Below the pieces are notes generated by a model, which made no database searches, had not been told where the DNA came from, and saw only the letters and a list, made by a program, of their open reading frames with translations. Shown here piece by piece: positions 22,201 to 34,213 of a DNA stretch of 64,000 nt. The stretch spans positions 110,611,764 to 110,675,763 of the forward strand of contig OY821519.1 of the NCBI GenBank assembly GCA_963682025.1. Direction: 5' to 3'. The first letter of the stretch is position 1. Every line of letters starts with the position of its first letter. Both the position numbers and the translations under genes were made by a program. Origin of the DNA: Cordilura impudica. Its lineage: Eukaryota; Arthropoda; Insecta; Diptera; Scathophagidae.

Positions 22201-22728
22201 CTCTATGTTTTCCAAATATGGCAATAGTTTTATAAAAAAGTTGAGAGCGCTTTTTTCTTGGTTATTATTTTGTTACTCCATCCGACCTATATGGCCGCAA
22301 TAAAAAAATATTTCGCCAGTTAAAAGAAACTATACAGCCATCTCCAATTAGCACGATTTAATGCATATAGCCACCCTACACAACTATTACCTTTGCAATG
22401 GAGGTTAGGGCGAGCTATTTAATTAGCAAAAACTAAATTAAACGAGAAGTTATGTCATATAACCGGATACGCATGCATATAGGTATATAACCTAAATGCA
22501 TGCCGATCAGCAACCACGATGACTAAAAAGCAAACACCGAAATAAATCCGAAATAATAGAAAAGACGAAAACCAACCCAAAGAATTTTCTGAAATAATTT
22601 GGTATTAAGTTTAACAAATTGTTTACTTTTTCCAATATTTTGTTTACATTTATTATCAATACTCAAACCGAGGTGGAGGGTATCAAAGATTCGGCACAGC
22701 CGAATTTAACACTCTTACTTGTTTTATT
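19262..22728 (+). repeat. 3.4 kb dispersed repeat, copy 1
   Basis: It starts 'ataccctccactccagtgtg' and ends 'ggtggagggtat' followed by hairpin ATTCGGCACAGCCGAAT and 'cttacttg'. Its first 170 bp has the mini-me order: a TA run, the core 'gagttgatatagcgatgtcc', then (GTCY)n. 19,262 to ~21,672 is collinear with 37,202-41,108 in inverted orientation. It has only short ORFs and is likely non-autonomous or composite. Confidence 0.75.
20115..20388. mobile_element. ~275 bp insertion in copy 1 of the 3.4 kb repeat
   Basis: It is absent from the inverted copy, where 'gttgttaataat' runs straight into 'aaaacaatgtaaattt'. Inside is an inverted repeat AAGCGCCATCTATGTATAGC (~20,180) against ATACATTCATGGCGCTTT (~20,250). 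The family is not recognised. Confidence 0.55.
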
Positions 22729-22815
22729 ATAACGTGATAACGTTAAAAAAAAGTATGTGGCAATACTACTAACCTAGCTCGTAGTAGTTGTGTTTGTTGG
22801 TATGATTACATAATT

Positions 22816-25320
22816 TTTTTTTTTTAATTGTTTATTTATTTATAATTTTTTTTTTCAACTTTTAATTAGTTTATTGGATCTTTCTTAGAAGAAAATAACA
22901 ATAAGTAATAAAATCTTAAAAACTATTTTTGATTTATGATTCTATTGTCAGTGCAATAGAAGGCCATATTGAGAACATTAAACATATTTTAGCTTTGAGC
23001 TATGGCCAAGGTGTCTACCCTCTTTAGCCGTGAGTGGCCTCTGTGCTAGGGGATTAGGGTGAGATACTAGTTTGGATATATATTTAGAACAATATTTTTC
23101 TATTTCATCGCGAACTGACGGAATATTGAGTTCTTTATGTATATTGTCGTTACGAATGAACCAAGGGTCGCCTGTTATGTATCTTAATATTTTCGACTGC
23201 CTTCTTTGTAACTTTGCAATATTGGAAGTGGATGCTGTTCCCCATAGTTGGATTCCATAGGTCCATATTGGCTTGAGAATGGTTTTGTAGAGTAAAGCTT
23301 TGCATTTTAAACTAAGCGAAGATGATGAGTTTAGAAGCCATCCAAGTTGGGCAGTTTTGAGTTTTAGTTGCGAAGTTTTCGAGTCAATATGTTTGGACCA
23401 TGTGAGACGGCGATCAAGGTGAATTCCTAGGTATTTAATGTGGAGTTTTTCAGGTATTCTCGTGTTATTTATTGTAACTGTAGGGCAGTTTTCTCTTCGC
23501 AGTGTAAAAGTCACATGTGCACACTTAGCTGGATTAACTTTTATCTTCCATTTGTTAAGCCATGATTCCAGCTCATGTATATGAGACTGTAGGTTGGAGG
23601 AGGCAATTTTGGGATCTTTGTGAGTGCTCATAAATGCAGTATCGTCTGCAAAAGTTGAGGTATGAATTTGAAAATTTGTTGGCATATCTGCTGTATAAAG
23701 AATATACATCATGGGACCAAGTATACTGCCTTGAGGAACCCCAGCTGAGATGTTTCGAGAGCTTGAAGTGTAGCTTTTATATTTGACTACAAATGATCTG
23801 TCTGTCAGGTAACTTTGGAGTAATCTATGGGTATTTTGCGGTAAGGATTGAAGTATTTTATATATAAGCCCTTTGTGCCAGACTTTATCAAAGGCCTGTG
23901 AGATGTCAATAAGTAATGAAGAGCAGTAAAGTTTTTCTTCAAATGCCTTTCTAATTTGAGTCACGATACCATGTACTTGTTCAATGGTGTTATGGTCCTT
24001 ACGAAACCCGAACTGATGTGCGGGAATTAATTGTTGGTCATTAAGGTATGGTGTCAGTGCCTGCAGGAATACTTTTTTAAACAACTTTGATAGGATGGAA
24101 AGTAAGCTGATTGGTCTATATGAGGTGACCATACTAGGATCCTTTCCCGGTTTGGGAATCATTATAATTTCTGACGATTTCCAGGACGGAGGAAAAAAAC
24201 CTATGCGTAGGACACCATTAAAGATGAACAGGATAAGTCTTAGCGCACTGTATGGCAATTCGCAGATCATTTTAGATGTTATTAAGTCTATACCAGGAGA
24301 TTTTTTAGTGTTGAGATTTTTTACAATTGTTATGTTAGGGAATCTAAGTTTCATGGGAGAAACTACTATGTCATTAATTTGAGGAATTTGTATGTCCGAC
24401 ATAGTGATGTTGGGTGTAAATACCTCTTCTAAATGATCGACAGAAGCGTTGGCTTTATCGCAGTGACTTCTCGCCCAATTACCGTCACTAAGGCGTAGAG
24501 GAGATTCATAGGGTATGAGTCTTTTCAGTTGTTTTGTTGCTTTCCAAAGACTGTAATCCGTTTTGTCTGTTGGATCTAGGCCCTGTAAATAAAGATTCAG
24601 AGATGCGATTTTATTTTCTTCGAGTGCTTTATGTAGGCCTTTTTGGCAGATTTTAAGCTGGCTTTTCAGGATTGGAGAGCGGTGAAGTTGCCATTGTCTT
24701 CTAAGATGTCGTTTTTTTTGCACTAGATTTTGTATATTTGATGGGCACATGTACCCTTTATTTTTAGTGGGCTTTGGGGCTGGAGTATATACTTTCACTG
24801 CAGCAGTTATTGTTTCTGAGAAGAGCATTATTGCTGACTGAATTTCTGCCTCAGTTTTTAGTGAGATGTTTTGAGATAAGTGTGAATCAACGTATTTGTT
24901 TGTATTTTAACCAATTGGTGTTTTTGTTTGGGAGATGGTTATGGATTGAAATTGGTTCCTTATGAGACAATGTCAGAATCGTTGGGGAGTGGTCAGATGA
25001 TAATTCAAGCGACGATGCTATCGAAATTTGTTCACGTTTAATATTTTTTATTACTGCAAAGTCAATGAGATCGGGAATCTTCTTAAGGTCTGAAGGCCAA
25101 TAAGTTGGCTGACCTCCAGACAATACGTCGAGCTGGCTGGAAGTTATAGTTTTTAGCAGCTGTCTTCCTTTGGGAGAAATGAGTCTTGATCCCCAGTGAG
25201 TGTGCTTGGCATTGTAGTCTCCTGCTGCTAAAAATTTGTTTTGTAAAATTTTATAAAATCGAGTTCCGATATTTTGTGCTTGGGTGGACAATAAATGGCG
25301 GACACCGTCATTTTGGCTCC
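22816..25320 (-). mobile_element. Jockey-clade non-LTR retrotransposon, 5'-truncated
   Basis: The minus strand reads endonuclease, RT, 3' UTR and an A-rich tail (T runs at ~22,816-22,856 on the plus strand). The 5' end is lost inside the endonuclease near 25,320, as expected for target-primed integration. No ORF1 is present. Confidence 0.85.
22978..25291 (-). pseudogene. Jockey-type ORF2: endonuclease C-terminus + reverse transcriptase
   Basis: 25,291-24,887 encodes the C-terminal part of an APE-type endonuclease (FLAAGDYNAKHTHWGS, DLIDFAV, SSDHSPTILTL). One frame change near 24,888 separates it from the 616-codon RT frame (24,828-22,978), because the codons between can be followed in the +1 frame. 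RT motifs are KSPGIDLIT, PSMVTSYRPISLLS, QFGFRKDHNT, LLIDISQAFDKVWH, SAGVPQGSILGP and catalytic STFADDTAFM, ending with a thumb region (KYLGIHLDRRLTW). This enzyme primes reverse transcription at a nick. Only one lesion is obvious apart from the 5' truncation. Confidence 0.9.
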
Positions 25321-26454
25321 TACCAGGTATATTGAAGAAGCTTAAATGTGCTCAGTTCTGTATTCTTCTAAGGGGAAGTGAATTAGTTTGTCGTGGACAA
25401 TTATTGCTGATTATTTATTTATAATGAAAGTATAAGTATAACTTAAACAAAAAGTATAAATACAACTTATTTTATGTACAAAGTCCCATTTTAGCGAGCT
25501 CTCAAGTATAATATTTATTTAATAGTAATGTTATTTTTTTCTATCACTTATACATAAATACAAGGTAGCATGTATATCATTTTTTTGTGGCTTTTTTGAA
25601 CTGTGAATGTTGCGGTATAACAATTATGTTGAACTACTAAAATATTACAACAAACAATCTGTGTTTTATGTTTTTTAGAAGTATCTACATATTTTTGCTC
25701 GTATCTAAGCAGAGTGATACCCGATTTCTATTGGGCGAGTCATAAGATAATTCCAATATGCATGCAATAACCAGACCAGATCCAGTGGACTTTTTCCGGT
25801 TACAAGGCCACTCCATTTGTAGGAAGATAGTCATTGTTGCATTTATGCACCTGTAAAGAAGTAATTATCCAGCCTGGAAGATATTAGGCAAATCTACGTG
25901 CATTTAAAATATGAACTTACTTTCTATAATTAGAAAAATTTATCGAGGGTTATATATTATACCATTAGGAAACAATGATTTGGTACTGGTGTCGACCGCC
26001 GATATGGAAAATTTTCTTAGCCGGTATGTTTCTATGTTATGTATTACTCGTAATAATAATTTTTAAATAATAGTTCTCCTCTTAGAAATGTTAAGAGACA
26101 GTAGATGCGGATATGCTGTAAAAACTGATGAAGGTAATGAAGTCAGGGATGTGGCTTTTTTTTATCATATGAGATATTCATTTATTTAATTAAACATCAA
26201 ACCCCCGAACTCATAATGAAAAGATAGCTGCTGTTTACATGGCGCGCTCAACGAGGTTCTTACTGGTCAACCGATTAGCCTTAGTTTTTAGTTAGCCTAT
26301 AGTTTATTTATAATCAATTTTTGTTGTCATCTAATTGCTTTAAAAACAACTCTGAAATTTGTAATGCCACCATTTTTTTTTGCATTATTGCCACCTGATA
26401 TAGTGAAAATCAACTCTGTTTACATTTCAATTTGTGTGATTTCACTCCTTCATT
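25321..26454. other. No gene recognised
   Basis: A short open frame near 25,911-26,040 and a possible GT..AG pair were inspected but match no family I know. The rest is AT-rich. Confidence 0.4.
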
Positions 26455-26881
26455 TTTTAAATTCTTTCTTTTAACTCAATCTCTCTGTCTGTCTGAAACT
26501 TGGCCAATAGTCTTGTTGTGACTACAGATTAATTTTGGGGTAGTCATGCACACTCACGCGTGGTCACGCGCAGTCACGAAGTGATCTAAATATCCTTTCC
26601 CCTCATCTGATCTATCTGGAACTTGGCAGATACACTTGCTGTGAAAAAAGATTAATTTTGATTTAGTCACGCACAGTCACGCAGTGATCTATATGTCATT
26701 TCCCCTCATCCGATCGATCTGAAACTTGGTCGATATATTTGCTGTAAAGAAAGATCAACTTCGACATAGTCACGTATAGTCACGCATAGTCACGGATTGA
26801 TTTAAACCCCATTTCTCCTTATCCGATCGATTTGAAAAATGGTCGATATACTTGCTGTGAAAAAAGATTAATTTTGATGTA

Positions 26882-28117
26882 CGGGGTGTGTTGGAAGGAA
26901 AAGCTGAATTTTGAATTTTCGCGGGCTGTGTACATTGGATTATCTATAGTTTGTTTTTGTTATATTCGGACACATATGTTTATCATATGCTTCCACTAGC
27001 AGCCAATTGCGATTAGTAGTTTGTTTTTGACAACTGAAGAGGTTAGTCACGTTTTTGTGTGCTCTTCGTTTTTTGACTTTTTTAAAAATGGAACAAAGTA
27101 CTCCAAGGCACTTGAAATATTGACTGTGGCATTCGGTAAGTCCACTTTGTCTCAAGCAAGTGTTTATAAGTGGTACAAGCGCTTTACAGAAGGCTGAGAA
27201 GATGCTGATGACGATGAGCGTCCTGGAGGTGCGACCACGTCAACAAGCGAAGAAAACATCGAAACAGTGAAAAAAAATTGTTTTGGAAAATCGTCGAGTC
27301 ACTATTAGGGAAGTTGCAGAGGATGTTGGCATATCAATCGGCTCATGCCATTCAATTTTCTTGAATGTTTTGGGCATGAAACGTGTGGCAGCGAAGTTTG
27401 TTCCGAAATTGCTAAATTTTGAGCAAAAGCAACGTCGCATTAGTATCGCTCAGGAGTTGTTGAATGACGTCAATGACGATCCGGGCTTGCTCACACGGTT
27501 CATAACTGGTGACGAAACGTGGTTATATGGTTATGACATCGAAACCAAGGTCCAATCATCCTAATGGAAGCGGCCAGATGAGCCAAGACCGAAAAAACAC
27601 GCCAAGTTCGATCAAATGTGAAGGTTTTGTTCACTGTTTTCTTTGATTACAATGGTGTGGTGCATCGTGAGTTCCTGCTAAGAGGTCGCACACTTAATAA
27701 GGAATATTACAAGGAAGTTATGCGTGAAGCAATACGGCTTAAACGATCGGAATTGTGGAAAAACAAATCGGTGATTCTGCATTACGATAAACCAAAAACA
27801 AAACCGTAATCATGCCTCAACCAGCGTATTCACCAGATGTGGCACCCTGCGACTTTTTTGTTATTCCCAAGACTGAAGAGACCAATGAAAGGAAAGCGTT
27901 TTGCCACAATTGATGAGATCAAGTCAGAATCGAAGAACGAGCTGATGACCATACCGAAAAGCGCATTTCAGAAGTGCTTCGAGAATTGGAAAAAGCGTTG
28001 GCACAAGTGTATTATATCCGAGGGCGATTACTTTGAAGGGGACAAAATGGATATTGATGAATAAATAAGTACTTTTCAAAAAAATTCAAAATTCACCTTT
28101 TCTTTGAACACACCTCT
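26882..28117 (+). mobile_element. mariner element, DD34D type, dead
   Basis: Terminal inverted repeats (left GGGGTGTGTTGGAAGGAAAA; right rc GAGGTGTGTTCAAAGAAAAG, then GTGAATTTTGAATTTT) are flanked by TA at 26,880-26,881 and 28,118-28,119. The length of 1.24 kb is typical of mariner. Confidence 0.9.
27088..28064 (+). pseudogene. mariner transposase relic
   Basis: Fragments in several frames follow the mariner order: ASVYKWYKRFTEG, then RRVTIREVAEDVGISIGSC (second HTH), then TGDETWLYGYD with the first catalytic Asp. ILHYD carries the second Asp and YSPDVAPCDFF the third. The C-terminus WHKCIISEGDYFEGDK is well kept. Stops or frame changes lie near 27,198, 27,275, 27,562, 27,620 and 27,800. It is inactive. 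Confidence 0.85.
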
Positions 28118-28325
28118 TAGTCACGAATAGTCGCGCATACTCACGCACAGTCACGGAGAGACTAAAACCCCACTTCCCTTATCCTATGGATCTGAAACTT
28201 TGTCCATAGACTTGTTGTGGCCAATGAATAATTTTAAGATAGTCACGCATAGTCACGGAGATATTAAAAACTCATATGCATAAGGAAAGAAAGAATTTTA
28301 ATAAAAACTTTGAACTTATGGGGTT

Positions 28326-29869
28326 AGATTATTTTTAATTTATATTTACAATTGTTAGGTTTACAACAAAATTATTTTAATTTGAAATTATGGAAAAACA
28401 AAAATGTTTAAAAGCTCCGCAAATTAAAAAACATTTGTTTGCACTTAAAAATTATTTATATATTTTGTTTTGCTTAATTTGACACACATCAGCTATTTTA
28501 ATGCACTTAGTCAGTGTTTGAAAGGTTGTTGATCTGAGTTTAGCAAACGCAGCAGCAAGTGCATTATAAATAATACTCATGCTAGATACTCTATAAGTTT
28601 TCATTATAAATACGGCCGCAAATGAACGAGTCGATAAAAAATAAATATATATTAATGAGTTTTGATTTTTCTCTTTCATTTACATTTTTGGTATGTCATA
28701 TAAATCCCGATGAATCCATTTAAGTTATCTAAAAGTTTGTTATCTAAGACTAAGTAAAAGTAAGTCCTAAAATGCATAGTTTTCAGTTTAAAGTGTTAAA
28801 GGCAAAAATACTTTAACGATTATTAAACATTTTTCGATTTCCTAATGCATTTTCTCTAGAATTAACATTTAAAATCCTAATAATCAGTTCTGCCACTTCA
28901 AAATCATTTCAATATGTTAGTTTATTCATAATTCATAAAACATCACACCTCATGTACTTACTTATTATGCTGGTCACGTCTAAAATATGTCCCCTTTTTT
29001 TGGATTTATATTTTTTCGCCAGTGCTTATTAATTTTTTTTAGTGAAAGTACCAAAGTGAGTTAGTAATGCGTAGCATTAGTCAAAAAAAAAAAAAAGAAA
29101 GAAAGAAAAAATATCCGATATTTTAAGAATTATGAATGCCACGTGACTTTTAGCATTACATGATTTGTAAATAAAGCTTAAAATGAATTAATGTTCAAAT
29201 TCCATTTGCAAGGATTGTATTTGAACACTGTGAGAACACTGAATGCTGGCTGGCATAAGGCCAGCTGGACAGTGAGCTTCGATTATATTATTTTCTTTTT
29301 TTTTTCCTATAAATTTTTTTTTGTTTTGATATTCTTGTATCGAATATTATATTAAGATATTCCTATGACTTTAAGTTGTTATATTTAATTTAACTTTTTT
29401 ATATAAGACTCTTCCTTTTTTTGTTTTTGATTATATTTTACACTTTTTTTGTGTTCGATGATGTCATTGTATTTATGGTTTTGCTTCGTGTGGGAGTAAT
29501 TTATTGGTGCGTGTTAGTTTAGGATAAAAGTTCAAGCATAAAACACTCAACGTGACATCTCACGGATGACATTACCTAGAAACTCAAATTGTTAACCTTT
29601 CGCTTCCACATATAACAATCTACATGTATGACCGTATATACGACTATAGAAGACTGCAGGAAAACACACGTTTTAACAATTTAGTTACATAAGAGTGCCA
29701 CTTATTTATAGCTTAAAGTTGGTAGGGTGTATATGGGGACTGATAGGATTCTGTTTTATTGTCAGCATGTCATGTCAGCATGTATTTAAATGATGCTAGC
29801 GCCATCTTGCATCATTACAGTGTTAGTTAGTTATAAGTGTAAGTAATATTGTTAATGTTTTTATATAAA
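28326..29869. other. No gene recognised
   Basis: AT-rich with a short purine run near 29,085-29,110. Only short ORFs are present, none recognised. Confidence 0.45.
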
Positions 29870-30130
29870 CTAGCAGAGCCCAGCACTCGAAATTCGAGTG
29901 CGAATTCTAGAAAATTTTGTTTTCTTATTCAACTTTTATTATATATAGTTTTCTGCGAAATCATATGAAATAACGAATTCAGCAGACTTCAAATGTGTCT
30001 TCAAATTCTTGAAGAATGACCATTGCTCTTTGACTAAAAGTCATGAGTTCTCAAGTTTAACAATACTGTACGCATTTCTTCCACAAAATCATCCACATTT
30101 AAAATGATTGTTTTCAATATAAATCTCTTA
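29870..30130 (-). mobile_element. Helitron 3' end fragment
   Basis: On the minus strand it ends with hairpin GCACTCGAATTTCGAGTGC, 'tgggctctg' and CTAG (29,870-29,873), followed by T. It faces the plus-strand Helitron tail at 31,527. Confidence 0.7.
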
Positions 30131-30468
30131 TGCCGTTTTCTTTTCTGACAAAAAATGTCGCATTTTGTTTGCACTTTTTTCAAAAAGCGATTTTTTTTGA
30201 TATATTCTAATTTAAGAGCAACTTTGTCTTATACATCATTGACTTCTTTTAGGTCGTAGTGCGGGAATATTTCCCCATTCTTCCCCTTTTTTGAATACTA
30301 TAACTTTAAAGAGGATAATAATTTTGCATTTTATGAACACAGCCCTTTGGGACCTTTCGATTGATGTATAAAATAAGATTGCTCTTCACTCCGAATATAT
30401 CAAAAAATACACTTTTCAAAAAAAGTGCAAATAAAATGCTACATTTTTTGTCAGAAAAGAAAACGGCA
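30131..30468. mobile_element. Fold-back MITE, TTA target duplication
   Basis: 338 bp with ~105 bp inverted arms. Both ends begin TGCCGTTTTCTTTTCTGACA and are flanked by TTA (30,128-30,130; 30,469-30,471). A TTA duplication suggests a PIF/Harbinger-type helper. No ORF. Confidence 0.8.
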
Positions 30469-31129
30469 TTAGTCTGAATCCGAGATTCAAATTTGATCTC
30501 TTCTATATATTCTCGATCAAAAGAGTTTAATAAATTCTTTTTAATGAATGTGGTTTCCGGGCAATTTGAACATTCACCTAAGTGGCAAGAAGTTGTTGCT
30601 TTCCACTAATCGACCGAAAAGGTCTTAAAGGAAAAAACTAAGCTTTCCTTTGAACAAAAGAGGCCTTTTGTGAAAAAAAAGTAAAAAAAATTTTAATATT
30701 GCAAAAAAAAGTCAAAAATTTTTTTAAATTTTTTCTTCGAGAGATTGAAAAATAGCTATCTTAGCTATGTGGGACAAATTTTGCTAAGAACAATAAGTAA
30801 AAATTACATGGATGAGAAAAGACACCTGTTTGTCCAAAATCTCCAATTTTAGCCCCCTCTAACTCAGAGAGTTCTTTCACATTCCTCCGTGCACACATTT
30901 TCTAAAAAATTGTCGAAAGAATTTCCTTAACTTATAAATATGTAGATATTTTGTTGTATTTTTTAAATTAATTTCTGTAAAATAAAACTGAAAGAAAATA
31001 AAATTCCAGGTCAAATTTTTATTTTTGTTGGTCTCTAATACCAATTTTAGAAAAAATAAAAAAATCTAAGAAATAAAGGTTTTTTATCAGTTGATCTTTC
31101 GTTTGATCTTCTTATTCTGCAATTAGAGA

Positions 31130-31527
31130 AAACCCTTTCAATAATTAAAATAGTGGATTATTATCTATAATATTTATAGGCTAGGCGATTTCTTGTTACC
31201 GATGTTTTGTTCTACCATTTTATCCGCATTTTGACCATACTTATATTATTCTAAAGGTATTTCTTTTGGGCTGTTCACTAGAGTTACAGATTTTTAATTT
31301 TTTCCTTTATTTTGAGTAAATTGCATTTCAAGTTGCTACTAACACGTACATAAAATTATTCATATGGTGTGTGTGTTTATTAAGTTTGTTAATGTGTTAG
31401 TTAATGAGTTTGTTATCTTCAATCACAATAACAATAAACCAAGAAAGTGTTGGTTTGTGAATTGGCTAAGTTGAGAAACAAAGTTGCCTAGAAATTGCAC
31501 TCGAATTTCGAGCGCTGCAGTCTGATA
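31130..31527 (+). mobile_element. Helitron 3' part
   Basis: ~400 bp closely matches 62,740-63,122, including 'ttccttattttgagtaaatt' and 'attcacaataataataaacc' type blocks, then hairpin GCACTCGAATTTCGAGCGC. The terminal CTAG is altered (..CTGATA). Confidence 0.7.
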
Positions 31528-31560
31528 ATATATGGAAATCTATCAATTATCTAAAAGTAA

Positions 31561-32352
31561 AACAAGTAAGAAAATTATAGTCGGTCTAGACTGACTATAC
31601 GATACCCTATACCATGCGTTTAGATACCCTATCTCTTAGGCCCAACTAACTGGACATAGAAAATAAGCAAAAACCAAATTTGAGTGGGATTTTTATTAAT
31701 TTTTTGGCTGCAGATATGAAAAGGTTCATATCGGATGCTATATCTATATAGGGACTTGGTCCAAAAATGGACCGATCCTGATCATGTTTGGTAAAGTCTC
31801 TTGTATTTTGCAAAAATATATACAAACAAAATTTGAGAAGAATCAGTGCAATATTTTTGTTTTTTAATAGATTTAATTGAAGATCGGGAAGCAGCTCTAT
31901 ATGGGGTCAAAGGGATCATTTTTTGACTACTCATTAATGGATGTAATGAACGCATACAAACCCAATTTGAGTAAGATTTATATGACAATTTGGATCTTAT
32001 GGCAATTTATGTCGATTTCATATGGGTAATTTGTATGGGGGCTAGGTCTGAACATGGACCGATTCTCACCAATTTCAATAGCGTTCATCCCATGGGCGAT
32101 AAAAGCTTATGTGCCAAATTTCATTAAAATACATTGATATTTGCGACCTGCAGTTTGATTACAAGCTTTACATGGACACACAGACGGACGGACGGACGGA
32201 CGGACGGACGGACGGACATTGTTAAATCAACTCAGAAAGTGATTCTGGTTCGATCGGTATAATTAAAGATGGGTCTAGGTCAAATATTTTTGGTTGTTAC
32301 AAACAGCTGCACAAAGTCATTATACCCAAACCACATAGTGGTATAGGGTATA
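31561..32352 (+). repeat. ~790 bp dispersed repeat, copy E (full length)
   Basis: It runs from ACAAGTAAGA and the palindrome 'tagtcggtctagactgacta' to 'aaccacatagtggtatagggtata', with a GGAC microsatellite of eight or more units at ~32,183-32,217. It is a good reference copy for the family. Confidence 0.9.
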
Positions 32353-32439
32353 AATAATACCTATGTACACCGTTCGTTAATATTTAAGCCTATTAAGACT
32401 GATTCTTAATTCCACTGGCCAAAGATCTGGTTTTAGGTG

Positions 32440-32770
32440 AATATGTTAAAGAGATAGACGCCATTATTTCACCAAATTTCGTATAGCTAAAATCTTATCA
32501 TGATCTATGTATATATATATATTTCCTATTGTTTGTATGTGCGTGTTCTCTCCAGCCTCCTGATGTTAAAATTTGACATGCACAAAGTATTGGTCGTGCG
32601 ACAGATCTAAACAGAGACCGATTTTGGATTTTTATGTGTTGGCGCACGAGGGCCCGTGTCAATTTATTTTTGTTTAGTATTACTTAATTTCTCGCAAGTA
32701 GCTGATGACCTAGTACCTGAGACAATTTATATCAGAGATAATTTTTTGTAATTTCGTTTTATAGGCGGTA
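32440..32770 (+). mobile_element. Possible diverged SINE copy with hammerhead-like relic
   Basis: It shares 'ttttaggtga.t.tgttaaag' (A-box region), 'aaatttcgtatag' and 'gcaagtagctgatga' with the SINE at 4936-5278, but lacks the B box. The core after CTGATGA reads GAGAC rather than GAAAC. The relationship is suggestive only. Confidence 0.35.
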
Positions 32771-32854
32771 GGGCAGTCAAATTTAGTTTGTTAACATTCC
32801 TCCAAAAAGGTTTTCACAAGAAATTGCTCAGTTTTGGTAAAATTTTAATGCCTT

Positions 32855-32960
32855 ACCAAAAATATATGACCTAGATCTATCTTTTACTATACTGATCAGA
32901 ATCACTTTCTGAGTCGATTTAGCGATGTCTGTCTATCTCTACGTCCGTCTGTTTCGTTTA
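32855..32960 (-). repeat. ~790 bp dispersed repeat, fragment F
   Basis: It contains 'atgacctagatctatctttta', 'cactttctgagtcgatttagcgatg' and a short GTCY run, then changes into TATCGG repeats (~32,960-32,995). Confidence 0.7.
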
Positions 32961-33118
32961 TCGGTATCGGTTATCGGTATCGGTTATCGTATTTTCTTAT
33001 ATGTTTTATAATATGATTGATATCGCTGGAGTAGTCGCTTATAACTTGTACAATTGTGCCAATTCTCAACTATTCATGGTAAAGTATCATATATTGAACC
33101 GATTATCGAACCGACGAA

Positions 33119-33910
33119 CAGTGGGACAAATAGCCATTGTTCCGTTTAAACAACTCCAAACCTCACATATTTCAACTGTTTGAGCTGGTTTTTTTTTGTC
33201 AAATATTCGCTTTAAATTTACCTATCGGTCCCTCTTTTGGAATTTTTGATTTCAGTTCACATTTTCAGGAATTTGTTCCCAAACTTGTTTCTTATGAAAT
33301 AAAAAAATGTTTTTGGCGCAAAGAATGGGGTTTGTTCCAAAAATTTTCAGCTGAGAATATTCGTTGCGATACGTACTAACAAAAATTCCTCATTTTTAAT
33401 TTTCCCCAAAAATGGCCATAATATTCCAAAACTTTTCGTGGAGAAGCGATCTTTTTACTGGAAAATTATGCGCTTTTGGAAGAAAATTTATTGAATAAAA
33501 AGTTGTCATAATTCATGGAATACTCACAAATCTTTTCAAAATTTTTGAAAACATTTTTTGGTATTTAAATGCATGAAAAAATTCTGAAAAACATGAAAAA
33601 TTAATAATTTTTTCCTCGCAGTTTCACGCAGACAGTTTTTTAGTTTTATCACAATGAAGGTTGTCAGTTGAAATATTTTGAAAAATTTTATTCTTGCGCT
33701 CCTAGTGTAACAATTGCATCAAAAATAATTTTTCTGTCGTAAAAACCAAAAGACAAATTCCAGAAAAATGTGAGTCGGAATCAAAAATCCCAAAAAAGGA
33801 TCGATGGGCAAATTCAAGACGAACATTAAAGAAAAACCACAACTAAAACAGTTAAAATATGTGAGGTGTAGGGTAATTTGAACGGAACAATTTCTGCTCG
33901 TCCCATAGTG
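33119..33910. mobile_element. Fold-back element with ~250 bp imperfect arms
   Basis: Left end CAGTGGGACAAATAG.. and right end (rc) CACTATGGGACGAGCAG.. lead into shared ATTGTTCCGTT and CTCACATATTT.AACTGTTT. Arms are imperfect over ~250 bp around a ~290 bp centre. No ORF of note. The CA(C)..GTGGGAC termini recall CACTA/Chapaev-like ends, but no target duplication is clear. Confidence 0.6.
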
Positions 33911-34213
33911 CGATGGGCAATGAAAAAATAAATGTTAAAATCGCTATTCATCAAATGGGATATGGCATAATAAATCTTAGACCGAAGGATGAGTGCCGAA
34001 TAGATCTGTTAGTAAGCGACCAAGATGTTACATCGATCCGCTGATAAGAAAACAGGAACAAGATGTTATGTCTGTAATTAGTTAGTCATCTTGCTCAACT
34101 GATGTAAAACCGTTAGCATGAACTGCATCAACGGACAAGTAATGGATTAGCTCGAAGAAGAAAACAACGAAATAATGTCAGACGATGGATCTGGTTAATT
34201 TTTGTATATAATA

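Larger units (their letters stand above)
26455..28325 (-). repeat. ~110 bp-unit repeat, copy 2, split by a mariner
   Basis: From a (TCTG) end at ~26,490 it carries at least four units with 'gatctgaaacttgg..gat', 'aaagattaattttgat' and 'agtcacgcacagtcacg', and ends with 'aactcatatgcataagg' and 'ttttaataaaaa' (~28,270-28,320). Those ends match copies 1 and 3. The mariner sits at a TA inside one 'agtcacg' block. Confidence 0.8.

Noticed and set aside
24095..24382. Plus-strand 95-codon ORF
   Set aside because: Antisense to the jockey RT coding region.
25911..26130. Possible two-exon peptide with a GT..AG pair
   Set aside because: Joining gives a stop within a few codons and no family resemblance.
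32183..32217. (GGAC)n tracts as a possible CRISPR or regulatory array
   Set aside because: They are 4 bp microsatellites inside every copy of the ~790 bp repeat, with no spacers.
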